This document shows, piece by piece, positions 20,401 to 31,686 of a DNA stretch of 64,000 bases. The notes below the pieces were generated by a model, which saw only the letters and a program-made list of their open reading frames with translations, was not told the DNA's origin and ran no database searches. Source of the DNA: Onychomys torridus (taxonomy: Eukaryota > Chordata > Mammalia > Rodentia > Cricetidae); the NCBI RefSeq assembly GCF_903995425.1, contig NW_023414046.1, forward strand, positions 558,001 to 622,000. The letters run 5' to 3'. Each line of letters opens with the position of its first letter. Positions within the stretch are counted from its first letter, which is position 1. A program made the position numbers and the translations under genes.

Positions 20401-22197
20401 CATGTTTACTATTTGTAAAATAGGGATTTCATGAGGCTTCTTCACAATCTTTACTTTTGGTTGGCCCACACACTCTTCATCCTTTCTACCTGAACAACCC
20501 CAGTTAAACATTTAGCACACATCATCCAATGACCATTGTTTTATAACATGTAGTCCACTATCCTCTCTTACTGTATTTTTCACTTAGGTTGCAAAATGAT
20601 AGTTTCCCATGTAGCTTCTTCACAGACATCTCATTTGAGTTGATCTTTCAGCAGCCCTCTCTCTACTACATATTTGAACCATTTGCCCCTAGGATTCCCA
20701 CCTGTATTCTACTATCTATCCTCTCTGCCTCCATCTCCCCACTACCGGTAATTTCTAGAGCCCTGGCTTCTATGTGAGCCTTAATTGAACACACAAAACC
20801 AAGTTTGTAGCTTAGACACACAGATATGAGACAACAAGTGACGCTTGACTTTTGTGGCCTAGGTATCTCAACTATTCATAATTTCCATTTATGTACATGT
20901 AAATCTAGATTTCACACTTTCATTTTTATTTACACCTGAATAATATTCTGGTTTATGTAGATAAGTATAACATTTTTATTTACCCATGTTTTAGTTTATG
21001 GGCATCTAGGTTGATTCCATTTCCTAGATACAGTGAATAAAACATTAATGAACATGATGGGTGAGTGCTCATTGGTAAAATGACAAGTCTTTGGAGTTCA
21101 TGCCCAGGAACGGGCATTGCATATCAGTTTTCTCTGAGAGTAAATCCTTCCATCTTGAAGATGACACTGCTCTGAGGGGAGTTGATAAATACAGTCCTGC
21201 AGAGCAGCCCTTAAAGCTCAGAAATAGAAAACTTAGTAGCTTTGGGAAGTCACAGAAACGGGTAAGATTCACTAGTGCCCTCCTGCCTCAAGCATATGCA
21301 GTCAGTAATGTCTGCTGACACTGTCAGATAAGCAGAGCTGCACAGAAGATGCTCAGACCAGCCATCAGGCCGTCACCAGTCAAGGTGCCTGGACCAGACA
21401 AGACAAGCTGCCTGGAGGAGGTAGTGAGTGGCTTGAAAGACACTTCCAACCTCCCTTGAGCTGCCTGCAAGCTGTGCAGTGGTCCCCAGGTTTCCAGCTT
21501 CATTAGCCCTCACCCACACTCTTGTAAATTACTCCAATAAAACTCATTGATCCACTTGACTTTAGAGATGACTCATTGGTTCAGAGAACTGTCTGCTCTT
21601 TCAGAAGACTCACTTTGAATTCCCAGCACCCTCATATGGGGACTCAATATGTAACCTCACTCCAGGACATCAAATGCTCTCTTCTTTCCTCATCAAGCAC
21701 AAGGAACACACTTTTTATTCAGACATAAATGAACACAAAATACCCTTAAAAACAAATAAACAAACAAACAAAAAAAAACTTACTTGTTCAAATTTGACTT
21801 CATTGATTTCCTAATCTGATTTGTCATTGCCTCCTTATCTGTGGTAAGTAGATGTTCACCATTTTCCACAGGAATAGTGGCATGGATCAGTTCTATAATT
21901 GGGTCACACAAGAGTTGTGTGTTGTTATATTTTCTTTCATTTTAATTATTCATTTATTTGAGAACATATAAATTGATTTTAAAAGCTGATTCTCTAGTTC
22001 TCCCTCCCACAACAGTATATAAACTCCTTCCTCCACATTGATGCCAATGTTACTTATTTTTATTCCTGATGATGGCTATTGTAGCTAGGGAGACATGGAA
22101 GCTTACAGGAGTCCTAGTCTGCATTTTTCCTTAGAGGTATATGAGCTTTTTTGTTTGTTTTAGTGTCACTTTGGGTTTCTTGTTGTTTGTTCCTTTG

Positions 22198-22239
<42 letters not shown>

Positions 22240-22540
22240 TTGCCAGAGCTGAGGACCGAACCCAGGGCCTTGTGCTTGCTAGGCAAGCACTCTACCACTG
22301 AGCTAAATCCCCAACCCCTTTGTTTTACTTTTTTACTTTAATTTTTTAAGATTATAATATAATTGCAACATGACTCCTTTCCCTTTCCTACTGCCAAATC
22401 CTCTCCTATATGCTTCCTTGCTTTTTTAAATTTCATGTCTACTTATTTCAGTAAGTGTTATTGCATACATATATGTATATTGGTATACATATATATTCCT
22501 CTTGGGCTATCATGGCACACACCTCTATTCCAGAACTTAG
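20401..22540. repeat. Unit 1 tail block
   Basis: It aligns with 49500-52560 and, at its start, with unit 0. A deletion near 21159 removes about 330 bp kept in units 0 and 2. Frames such as 21091-21318 are not supported by the other copies. No gene is seen. Confidence 0.75.
22200..22318 (-). mobile_element. ID SINE preceded by (ATT)n
   Basis: (ATT)n at 22200-22240, then a reverse ID core (GAGGACCGAACCCAGGG, CACTCTACCACTGAGC). It interrupts CCTTTGTTT, repeated on both sides, and is absent in unit 2 near 52360. Confidence 0.88.
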
Positions 22541-22544
22541 GAGG

Positions 22545-23555
22545 AGAGCAGGCAGACATGTCTGCTGCAATCCTGTGTGCTATAAACACAGCATGCATAA
22601 CAGATAGGAAGTAACCATGTCCAGACGTTAAATATGTTTCTTGTTTCATGTATACTGCTTGTAAGACTATTGTTTCATCCTGTTTTCACAGAGTGAGAAT
22701 ATTCATGATAGAATGTGACTGTATTGGAAATCATCTTTTTGAGTAATTATCTTCAATCATCTACATTCCATCTCCTTAAATCTGGGAGAGTACTTCCAGG
22801 TAGCACATGATTAAACCGTACAAAACTTTTTTGTTTCAGGGTAGTTGACATTCAGGGATGTGCTGTGGACTTCCCCCAGGAGGAGTGGGAATGCCTGGAC
22901 TCTGCTCAGAGGGCTTTGTATATTGATGTGATGTTGGAGAATTACAACAACCTGCTCTTCATGGGTGAGAACATTTTGCCTGCAGAATTCTTAACCCATC
23001 TTTTGTTTCCTCTGACTTTATGAGATGTAAGTCCTGAAAAACCAACAGGAGACAAGGCAAAGTTTAGTAGTAGGAAAGAACTTTTTCATGCTGTTTAGTT
23101 CTCTCTTTCCATTTTCCATTTCAGGGGTGTCATCATCCTACCTTCATTTTGGTTCCAAAATTCATCCATAAACTCAGTTGCATATAATATTTCCACTCAT
23201 ATCTTAAAGCTCTGTGTCCATTATTGCAATTGACATGGTTTTAATTGTGAGAAAAATTCAAGATATACAAACTGAAAGTACTAAATACACTGAAGAATTT
23301 GACAAGAAATAGCCATTGAGAAATCTTGCCTAAATTCCTCTGCTTTGTGTTTTCATGTATTGAGTGAAGTACTGTCTTAGACATCTGTATTTTTGCTAGA
23401 AGTTCTAGCATGGTTCATGGGCTGCTTCAAAGAACATATATATTGTGTATGCAAGGTAGGCATGATCACTAGTCAGGAAAGAATGAGATTTCCCAGGAGT
23501 GGAATGGAAAGAGTAGTCACAACTAGGGCAGGCTAGTGAATAAGCAAGAGAACAG
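22545..23555 (+). repeat. Partial third copy of the KRAB-A exon region
   Basis: It aligns with 14650-15600 and 43360-44330, from CATGTCTGCTGTGATCCTG to the AAGCAAGAGAACAGTGATGG break at about 23555. It brings the A-box exon and surrounding introns, but no start exon or fingers. Confidence 0.8.
22840..22964 (+). pseudogene. KRAB A-box exon relic, 125 nt
   Basis: Acceptor TTTCAG and donor ATGG/GTGAGA are intact, but two single-base deletions (in GGTAGTTGAC and GATGTGCTGTGG) reduce the exon from 127 to 125 nt and shift the frame. After the second, the phase matches QEEWECLDSAQRALYIDVML. No finger exon lies downstream before unrelated LTR and L1 sequence. Confidence 0.85.
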
Positions 23556-23559
23556 TGAT

Positions 23560-23905
23560 GGATAACTAGATAATCCTGCTGAACAGTTCAGATAATCCTG
23601 TTCAGTGGGTTTTGGTTCCCTGTCAAAAGTCTAACCCAATGGTTTCAAATGTGGTTTCATGCCCAAAGTCTAGACCAACAGTTTCAAAAAATTCCCACAT
23701 TCCTTCTACCCAATCCCAGCTTGCCAATTCCTGGCTGGTGATTTTTCCCTATAAAAACTCTCTACACCTGGGCTCATGGTCACTGCCACATTTCCTCCCA
23801 CCTGCCGTGCAGTGGCCCAGGGTGAACCTGAATAAAAGGACCCTTATGTGCCTGCACTGGAAACGGGCTCCTTGGTGGTCTCTGGGAGTTTTGCAAAATA
23901 GGTAC
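23560..23905 (+). mobile_element. ERV solo LTR candidate
   Basis: A promoter-like CCCTATAAAAACTC (23748-23761) and polyadenylation signal AATAAAAGG (about 23831) are spaced as in an LTR, with CACATTCCTTCTACCCAATC upstream. The ends are not defined; probably class I. It truncates the third KRAB block. Confidence 0.55.
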
Positions 23906-24302
23906 AACAGAGCAACAAAATATACAGTTGCTAAAATGCTTGTCAAAAGAAAAAGCAGTAACTGCACATATTTTAAAGATAGAAGTAGAATGAATGGCTC
24001 TTGAGACAGGAAATAAGCCAAGGAAAAAGATGTTTCCAAATAGAGAAAAGGGAAAGAAAGAAAATAAAAAAGGAAATCTTCCCAATAGAAAAGACGGAAG
24101 GAAAGGAAATGAAAGGAAAATTCTCGATGGAAAAGGAATAAATGCTTAATCAAGAAAAAAGGATTTTCCCGGTAAAAAGGGGAAAAATATCGAAACTAGG
24201 CCTAAGGATTAAAAGGGCCCATGAAAGAAAAACAAAGGGGGAAAAAAGCTTCTTCACAGTAAAAATCTCTTTCAAAAAAATAAATAAATAAAATAAAAAA
24301 AC
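23906..24302. other. Purine-rich stretch of unknown origin
   Basis: Nearly all A/G: repeated GGAAAGAAAG, AAAAAGGAAATC and AAAAGGGGAAAA-like words. It could be ERV leader sequence following the LTR, but no primer site is identified. No gene. Confidence 0.35.
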
Positions 24303-24485
24303 AAGCCTGCTGTTGGTGGTGCACGCCTGTAATCCCAGCACTCGGGAGGCAGAGGCAGAGGCAGGTGGATCTCTGTGAGTTTTAGGCCAGCCTAGTCTAC
24401 AGAGCTAGTCCAGGACAGGCTTCAAACCTACAGAGAAACCCTGTCTCCTAACCCCCCCCCCAAAAAAAAAAACAAAAAAAAAACC
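24303..24485 (+). mobile_element. B1 SINE
   Basis: GGTGGTGCACGCCTGTAATC, CCCAGCACTCGGGAGGCAG and GAGAAACCCTGTCTCC, then a C-run and A-rich tail. Confidence 0.93.
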
Positions 24486-24957
24486 CCAAACACCTGAGGA
24501 TAGCTAAAACTCTGAGCTCTTTCTGCCTGCCAGCTCAGAGCAGCAGCATCTGAATTATAAAGAGTCAGCAGGTGGGCCTCACTGCTGTAGTCTGAACAAA
24601 CACAGAAAACACAAAGCTCATATTTTTGTTGTCTGTTTGCTTAACTTTGGTTTAAATGTTTTTTATTTTTCCCTCAGAGCGGGATAACTCAGTATTAAAG
24701 GTCCCTTCATGGGAAATGTTTATTTCTTTTCCCCTAATGGTAAAATAACTCATTCTTCGTAGTACCTTCTTGAGAGATAGAGGAAGTTTAAATGGGCCCA
24801 ACTTCTGGTGAAGAATCATTGCAGTAACACAGAATGCTGAGTCAATGTTGTTTGAATTTCCAGAGATATTAATCATTCACTATATAGAGGATGTTCTCTT
24901 CTTTTGAATAAGAGAATAAATAATCACAATAAGTGATTATATGAATGTTTCATTTTC
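24486..24957. other. Unassigned sequence left of the L1
   Basis: No frame or repeat is recognised. Because the L1 duplicated TGTTTCATTTTC, this segment was once continuous with 31687 onward, the class II ERV relic, and may belong to that element. Confidence 0.35.
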
Positions 24958-25946
24958 TTTTTTTCTTTATTATTTTATTCTTTTTTTTATTATTGTATTT
25001 TTAAATTATTATTATATTTGTGTTTTAATTTTACATACACATCAGCCATGGGTTCCCCTGCCACCCCCTCCCGCCTCACCCCCACCATCCCCCCATCCCC
25101 TCCCCTCCATTCCCATCTCCTCCAGGGCCAAGACTCCCCTGGGGATTCATTTAAACCTGGTGGATTCAGTACAGGCAGGACCAGTCCTCTCCTTCCAGGC
25201 TGAGCAAAGTGTCCCTGTGTAAACCCAAGGTTCCAAACAGCCAGCTCATGAACTAAGGACAGTTCCCGGTCCCACAGCCTGGATGCCTCCCAAAGAGTTC
25301 AAGCTATTCAGTTGTCTCACTTATTCAGAGGGCCTGATCCAGCTGGGGGCTCCACAGACTTTGGTTCATAATTCGTGTGCTTCCATTCGTTTGGCTATTT
25401 GTCCCTGTGTTTTTTCCAATCTTGGACTCAACAGTTCACGCTCTTACACTCCCTCCTCTTTCTCAACAATTGGACACCTGGAGCTCCACCTGGGGCCTGG
25501 CTGAGGATCTCTGCATCCACTTCCATCAGTTATTGCATGAGAGTTCCAGCTCAACCTTTAGGGTGTTTGGCCATCTGATCACCAGACTAGGTCAGATTAG
25601 GCTTTCTCTTAACCATTGCCAGCAGTCTACAGAGGATGTATCATTGTGGATTTTAGGGGACCTCTCCAGCACTCTGCCTATTCCTGTTCTCATGTGGTCT
25701 TTATTTATCATGGTCGGTTATTCCTCTTTCTCCCTTTCTGTTCTTGATCCAACTGGGATCTCCTGCTCCCCTAAGCTTTTTTTCCCTCAAACCTTGCCCT
25801 TCATTACTCCCACTGTCGTCCAGGTTGTTCATGTAGATCTCATCCATTTCTCTGTCATTGGGTGATCCCTGTGTCTTTCCTAGAGTCCCGTTTTCTAGGT
25901 AGCCTTCCTGGAGTTGTGTAGCAGTCTAGTCATCTTTGTTTTACAT

Positions 25947-28900
25947 CTAGTATCCTCCTATGAGTGAGTACATACCATGTTTGTCCTTCTGAGTCTGGGT
26001 TACCTCACTCAGGATGATTTTTTCTAGATCCATCCATTTGCCTGCAAACCTCATGATGTCATTGTTTTTCTCTGCTGAGTAGTACTCCATTGTGTATATG
26101 TACCATATTTTCTTTACCCATTCTTCAGTTGAAGGGCATCTAGGTTGTTTCCAGGTTCTGGCTATTATAAACAATGCTGATATGAACATAGCTGAGCAAA
26201 TGCCCTTGTGGTATGATTGAGCATTCCTTGGGTATATGCCCAAGATTGCTACAGCTGAGTCTTGGGGGAGATGGATTCCCAATTTTCTAAGGAAGCGCCA
26301 TGTTGATTTCCAAAGTGGCTTTACAAGCTTGCATTCCCACCAGCAGTGGAGGAGAGTTCCCCTTGCTCCACATCCTCTCCAGCATAAGCTGTCTTCCGTG
26401 TTTTTGATCTGAGCCATTCTGACAGGTGTAAGGTGGTATCTCAGAGTCGTTTTGATTTGCATTTCCCAGATAATTAGGGATGTTGAGCAATTCCTTAAAT
26501 GTCTTTCAGCCATTTGAACTTCCTCTGTGGAGAATTCTCTGTTTAGTTCTATAGCCCATTTCTTAATTGGACTGTTGGGCATTTTGATGTCTAATTTCTT
26601 GAGTTCTTTATATATTCTGGATATCAGCCCTCTGTCAGATGTGGGGTTGGTGAAGACCTTTTCCCATTCTGTAGGCTGTCACTTTGTCTTGTTGACTGTG
26701 TCCCTTGCTCTACAAAAGCTTCTCCGTTTCAACAGGTCCCACTGATTGATTGTTTCACTCAGTGTCTGTGCTACTGGTGTTATATTTAGAAAGTGCTCTC
26801 TGGTGCCAATGCTTTCAAGAGTACTTCCTACTTTCTCTTCTATCAGGTTCAGACTAAATGGATTTATGTTGAGGTCTTTGATCCACTTGGACTTAAGTTT
26901 TGTGCACGATGACAGATATGGATCTATTTGCAGCCTTCTCCACATTGACATCCAGTTATGCCAGCACCATTTGTTAAAGATGCTTTCTCTTTTCCATTGT
27001 ACATTTTTGGCTTCTTTGTCAAAAATTATATGTTCATAGGTGTGCAGGTTAATGTCAGGGTCTTCAATTCGATTCCATTGGTCCACATGTCAGTTTGTAT
27101 GCCAGTACCAAGCTGTTTTTATTACTGTAGCTCTATAGTAGAGCTTGAGGTCAGGGATCGTGATGCCTCCAGAGGTTATTTTATTGTACAGGATTCTTTT
27201 GGCTATCCTGGGTTTTTTGTTTTTCCATATGAAGTTGAGTATGATTCTTTCCAGATCTGTGAAGAATTGTGTTGGTAATTTGATGGGGATTGCGTTGAAT
27301 CTGTAGATTGCTTTTGGTAAGATCGCCGTTTTTACTATGTTAATCCTGCCTATCCATGAGCATGGGAGGTCTTTCCATTTTCTGACATCTTCTTCAATTT
27401 GTTTTTTCAGGGACTTAAAGTTCTTGTCATATAGATCCTTCACATGCTTAGTTAGAGTAATCCCAAGTTATTTTATATCATTTGTGGCTATTGTAAAGGG
27501 TGATATATCTCTGATTTCCTTCTCAGCCTGTTTGTCTAATGCATATGGGAGGGATACTGATTTTTTTGAGTTGATCTTGTATCCTGCTATGTTGCTGAAG
27601 GTTTTTATTAGCTGTATCAGTTCCTTGGTTGAATTTTTGGGGTCACTCATGTATACTAACATGTCATCTGCAAATAGGGAGAGCTTGACTTCTTCCTTTC
27701 CAATTTGTTTCCCCTTAATCCCCTTATGTTGTTTTATAGCTCTGGCTAGAACTTCAAGTACTATATTGAATAAGTATGGGGAGAGGGGACAGCCTTGCCT
27801 TGTTCCTGATTTTAGTGGTATTGCTTTGAGTTTCTCTCCATTTAACTTGATGTTGGCTGTTGGCTTGCTGTAGATTGCCTTCATTATGTATAGGTATGTT
27901 CCCTGTATTCCTGGTCGCTCCAAGACCTTTATCATGAAGGGGTATTGGATTTTGTCAAATGCCTTTTCTGTGTCTCGTGAGATGATCATGTGGTTTTTTT
28001 CTTTGAGTTTGTTTATATGGTGTATTACATTGACGGACTTTCATATGTTGAACCACCCTTGCATCCCTGGAATGAAGTCTACTTGATCATGGTGGATAAT
28101 TGTTTTGATGTGTTCTTGCAGTCTGTTTGCCAGAATTATATTGAGTATTTTTGCATCAATGTTCATGAGGGAGGTGGGTCTGTAGTTCTCTTTCTTTGTT
28201 GCATCTTTATTTGGTTTAGAAATCAGGGTAATTGTAGCCTCATAGAAGGAGTTTGGTAATATACCTTCTGCTTGTATTGTGTGGAATAATTTAAAGAGTG
28301 TTGGTATTAAGTCTTCTTTGAAGATCTGGTAGAATTCTGCAGTAAAACCATCAGGTCCTGGGCTTTTTTTGGTTGGGAGACTTTTAATGGCTGATTCTAT
28401 TTCCTTAGAGGTTATTGGACTATTTAAATGGTTTATCTGGTCTTGATTTAACTTAGGTATGTGGTACCTATCCAGAAAATTATCCATTTCTTTTAGATTT
28501 TCCAGTTTTGTGGAGTAGAGTTTTTTGAAGTATGACCAGATGATTCTCTGGATTTCCTCATTGTCTGTTGTTATGTCCTCCTTTTCATTTCTGATTTTGT
28601 TAATTTGGATGTTCTCTCTCTGTCTTTTGGTTAGTTTGGATAAGGGCTTGTCTATATTGTTGATCTTCTCAAAGAACCAACTCTTTGTTTCACTAATCCT
28701 TTGTATTGTTCTCTTTATTTCTATTTTATTGATTTCAGCTCTCAATTTGATAATTTCCTGGCGTCTGTTCCTCCTGGGAGACTTAGCTTCTTCTTGTTCA
28801 AGGGCTTTCAGGTGTGCTGTCAAGTCACTAGCATGAGATTTCTCCAGCTCCTTTATGTGGGTATTAGTGCTATGAATTTCCCTCTTAGCACTGCTTTCAT

Positions 28901-29790
28901 AGTATCCCATAAGTTTGGGTATGTGGTGTATTCATTTTCATTGATTTCTAGAAAGTCTTTAATTTCTGTCTTTCTTTCTTCCTTAACCCATTGGTGATTC
29001 AGTTGAGCATTATTCAGTTTCCATGAGATTGTAGGATTTCTGTAGTTTTTTCTGTTGTTGAAATCTAACTTTAAACCATGGTGGTCTGATAGAACACAGG
29101 AGGTTATTCCAATTGTTTTGTATCTGTTGAGATTTGCTTTGTGGCCAAGTATGTGGTCGAAGTTAGAGAAGGTTCCATGGGGTCCTGAGAAGAAGGTATA
29201 TTCTTTTTTGTTTGGGTAGAATGTACTGTAGATACCCATTAAGTCCATTTGAGCCATAACATCAGTTAAGTCCATTATGTCTCTGTTAAGTTTCAATTTG
29301 GCTATCTGTCCAGAGATGAAAGTGGGGTGTTGAAGTCTCCCACTATTAATGTGTGGGGTTTTATATGTGATTTAAGCTTTAGTAATGTTTCTTTTACATA
29401 TGTGGGTGCCCTTGTGTTTGGGGCATAAATATCCAGAATTGAAACTTCATCTTGGTGGATCTTTCCTGCAATGAGTATATAATGTCCTTCATCATCCCTT
29501 TTGATTGATTTTAGTTTGAAGTCTATTTTGCTGGATATTAGGGTGGCTACACCAGCTTGCTTCTTAAGACCATTTGATTGGAAAGTCTTTTCCCAGCCTT
29601 TTATTCTTAGGAGGTGTCTGTCTTTGAATTTGAGGTGTGTTTCTTGTATGCAGCAGAAAGATGGGTCCTGTTTTCGTATCCACTCTGTTAGTCTGTGTCT
29701 TTTTATAGGTGAATTAAGTGCATTGTTATTAAGGGATATTAATGACCAGTGATTGTTCGTTCCTGTTGTTATGTTTATTTTTTGGTGGTA
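25947..29790 (-). pseudogene. L1 ORF2 (endonuclease/reverse transcriptase), disrupted
   Basis: ORF2 encodes the enzyme that nicks the target and reverse-transcribes L1 RNA. From 28910 down to 25947 one frame is kept, broken by in-frame stops near 28038, 27468, 27090 and 26679. Near 28860-28910 a frameshift separates the endonuclease end, where SDHHGLKLDF is visible. The polymerase keeps FADDM and an Asp in SRDTEKAFDK (27970-27940); the C-terminal part ends SLIGGY. The first third of the endonuclease (about 29300-29790) is not open. The start is estimated from length. Confidence 0.88.
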
Positions 29791-29832
29791 GTGTGTGTGT
29801 ACTTCTCTTCTTTGGGGTTTACTGCTGTGGTG

Positions 29833-30989
29833 TTATCTATTGCCTGTGTTTTCATGGGTGTATCTGCCTTCCTTAGGTTGGAATTTTCCTTCTAGTGCTC
29901 TCTGTAGGGCTGGGTTTGTGGATAAGTATTGTTTAAATCTGGTTTTGTCTTGGAAGGTCTTGTTCACTCCATCTATGATGATTGAAAGTTTTGCTGGGTA
30001 TATTAGTCTAGGCTGGCATCCATGGTCTCTTAGTGTCTGCATTATATCTGTCCAGGTCCTTCTGGCTTTCAAAGTCTCCACTGAGGAATCGGGTGTTAAT
30101 CTGATGGGTTTGCCTTTATAAGTCATTTGGCCTTTTTCCTTTGCTGCCCTTAATATTCTTTCTTTATTCTGTCCGTTTAGTTGTTTAATTATTATGTGGC
30201 GAGGGGACTTTTTTGGGGGGTCTAGTCTGTTTGGTGTTCTATAGGCTTCTTGTATCTTCATAGGCATTTCATTCTTTAAGGTGGGAAAGTTTTCTTCTAT
30301 GATCTTGTTAAATATATTTCTGTGCCTTTGAGTTGGTATTCTTTTCCTTCCTCTATCCCTATTATTCGTAGGTTTGGTCTTTTCATGGTGTCCCAAATTT
30401 CTTGGACATTTTGTGTCATTACTTTGTTGGTTTTAGTGTTTTCTTTGACTAATGAATCTGTTTCTTCTACCGTTTCTTCAACACCAGGGATCCTCTCTTC
30501 CATCTCTTGTATTCTGTTGGTTATACTCACATCTGAAGTTCCTGTTTGTTTACTCAGATTCTCTGTTTCCAGCATTCCTTCTGCTAGTGTCTTCTTCCTT
30601 TTTTCTATTTCCCTCTTCAGGTCTTGGACTCTTTCCCTTGCTTTTTCATGATTTTCTTTCAGGGACTTATTGTTTTCTTCTGCTTTAATTGTCCTTTCCT
30701 CTAGTTTTTTATAGTGTTCCTCCCATATTTTGTTTGTCTGTTCCTCCACTTTATTTTTGATTTTTTCTATATAAGGCTCTAGCCTCTTCATAATGTCACT
30801 TATAAGATTGTTTTCTTCTTCTTCTTCTTCTTCTTCTTCTTCTTCTTCTTCTTCTTCTTCTTCTTCTTCTTCTTCTTCTTCTTCCATTCCGTGATGTTCA
30901 GGTCCAGCTGCTGGAGAAGGGCTAGGTTCTGGTGATGCTGTATTGCTCTTTATTTTGTTGTATGTACTTCTGCCTTGGAGTCTGCCCAT
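29833..30989 (-). pseudogene. L1 ORF1 (RNA-binding protein), frameshifted
   Basis: ORF1p is the trimeric nucleic-acid chaperone of the L1 particle. The open part 30989-30297 holds the N-terminus, a polyglutamate run and a long coiled-coil rich in E/K/L. One frameshift near 30300-30340 separates it from the frame 30396-29833, which holds the C-terminal RNA-binding part (ILRAAKEKGQMTYKG, then LTPDSSVETLKARR) and stop. Together they match ORF1 length. Confidence 0.88.
30809..30885. repeat. (CTT)n microsatellite in L1 ORF1
   Basis: About 25 perfect CTT units. On the reverse strand they encode an unbroken glutamate run just N-terminal to the coiled coil. Confidence 0.95.
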
Positions 30990-31674
30990 CTCCTTGTGGG
31001 TTTGTTCTTGGTCTTATCAGTGTACTTGCTCCAGAGAGAGCTGACAGATTTAGGGAGACTTTCTCTGGTTCAGATGGAAGCTCTGGGCCTGGTGGGAGCT
31101 CTGGTCCAGATGAGAGTGCTGGCTGGATAGGAGCTGGGGGGGCTGGGCTCTGAGTCTCAGGAAGTCCCTGAGTTCTCCTTATCTTGTCCAGATGGGAGCT
31201 CCTCTTGTCCAGATGGGAGTTCCAGGACAGGATGGAAGCTCTGGTCCAGATGGGAGTTCCGGGGCATGATGGAATGTTGGACACTGGTCTCTAAGTCTCC
31301 GGAAGTGGCTGGGGTCTCCAGCAGATGGGTGTGGGGGCAAGGCATTGAGGTTGTAGGGCCCACCGGAGGGTCTCTCTGGTCCAGATGGGAGTTCCGGTGT
31401 GGATGGGAGCTGGGGGCTGGTCTCTGAGTCTCAGGAAGTGGCTGGGGTCTCAGGCAAATGGGTGTGGGGACAGGGTGTGAAGACTGCAGGGTCTGCCTGC
31501 AGTCTTGGAAAAGGGGAGCCTTCCCACAGGTCCCGCAGAATGGCTGGAAACTGGGGCCACGTTGGGCAGGTCCTTCCAGGATGGTGCCCAGGGGTGGGAC
31601 CCAGGGGCAGTTGCCTCTCTGACTATAACCCCAGGCACTCACCTCTGGTCCAGATGGGAGTTCCGGGGTGGATC
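30990..31674 (-). promoter_or_regulatory. L1 5' UTR with internal repeats
   Basis: The forward text GTCCAGATGGGAGTTCC or close variants recurs near 31190, 31208, 31242, 31379 and 31649. A longer unit with GTCTCTGAGTCTCAGGAAGT and GGCTGGGGTCT recurs near 31290 and 31420. Such tandem units act as the internal promoter of rodent L1s. Confidence 0.7.
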
Positions 31675-31686
31675 TGTTTCATTTTC

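Larger units (their letters stand above)
24958..31674 (-). mobile_element. Near full-length L1 retrotransposon
   Basis: This 6.7-kb element on the reverse strand has, in its own direction, a repeat-bearing 5' UTR (31674-30990), ORF1, ORF2 and a 3' UTR whose sense strand is G-rich, then an A-rich tail (24958-24995). Perfect 12-bp repeats TGTTTCATTTTC at 24946-24957 and 31675-31686 are the target-site duplication. Both reading frames are broken, so it is dead, but its length and limited damage suggest a fairly young insertion. Confidence 0.93.

Noticed and set aside
26746..29752. Forward-strand open frames of up to 178 codons within 25-30 kb
   Set aside because: They are the antisense of L1 ORF2; the reverse frames carry the recognisable enzyme motifs.
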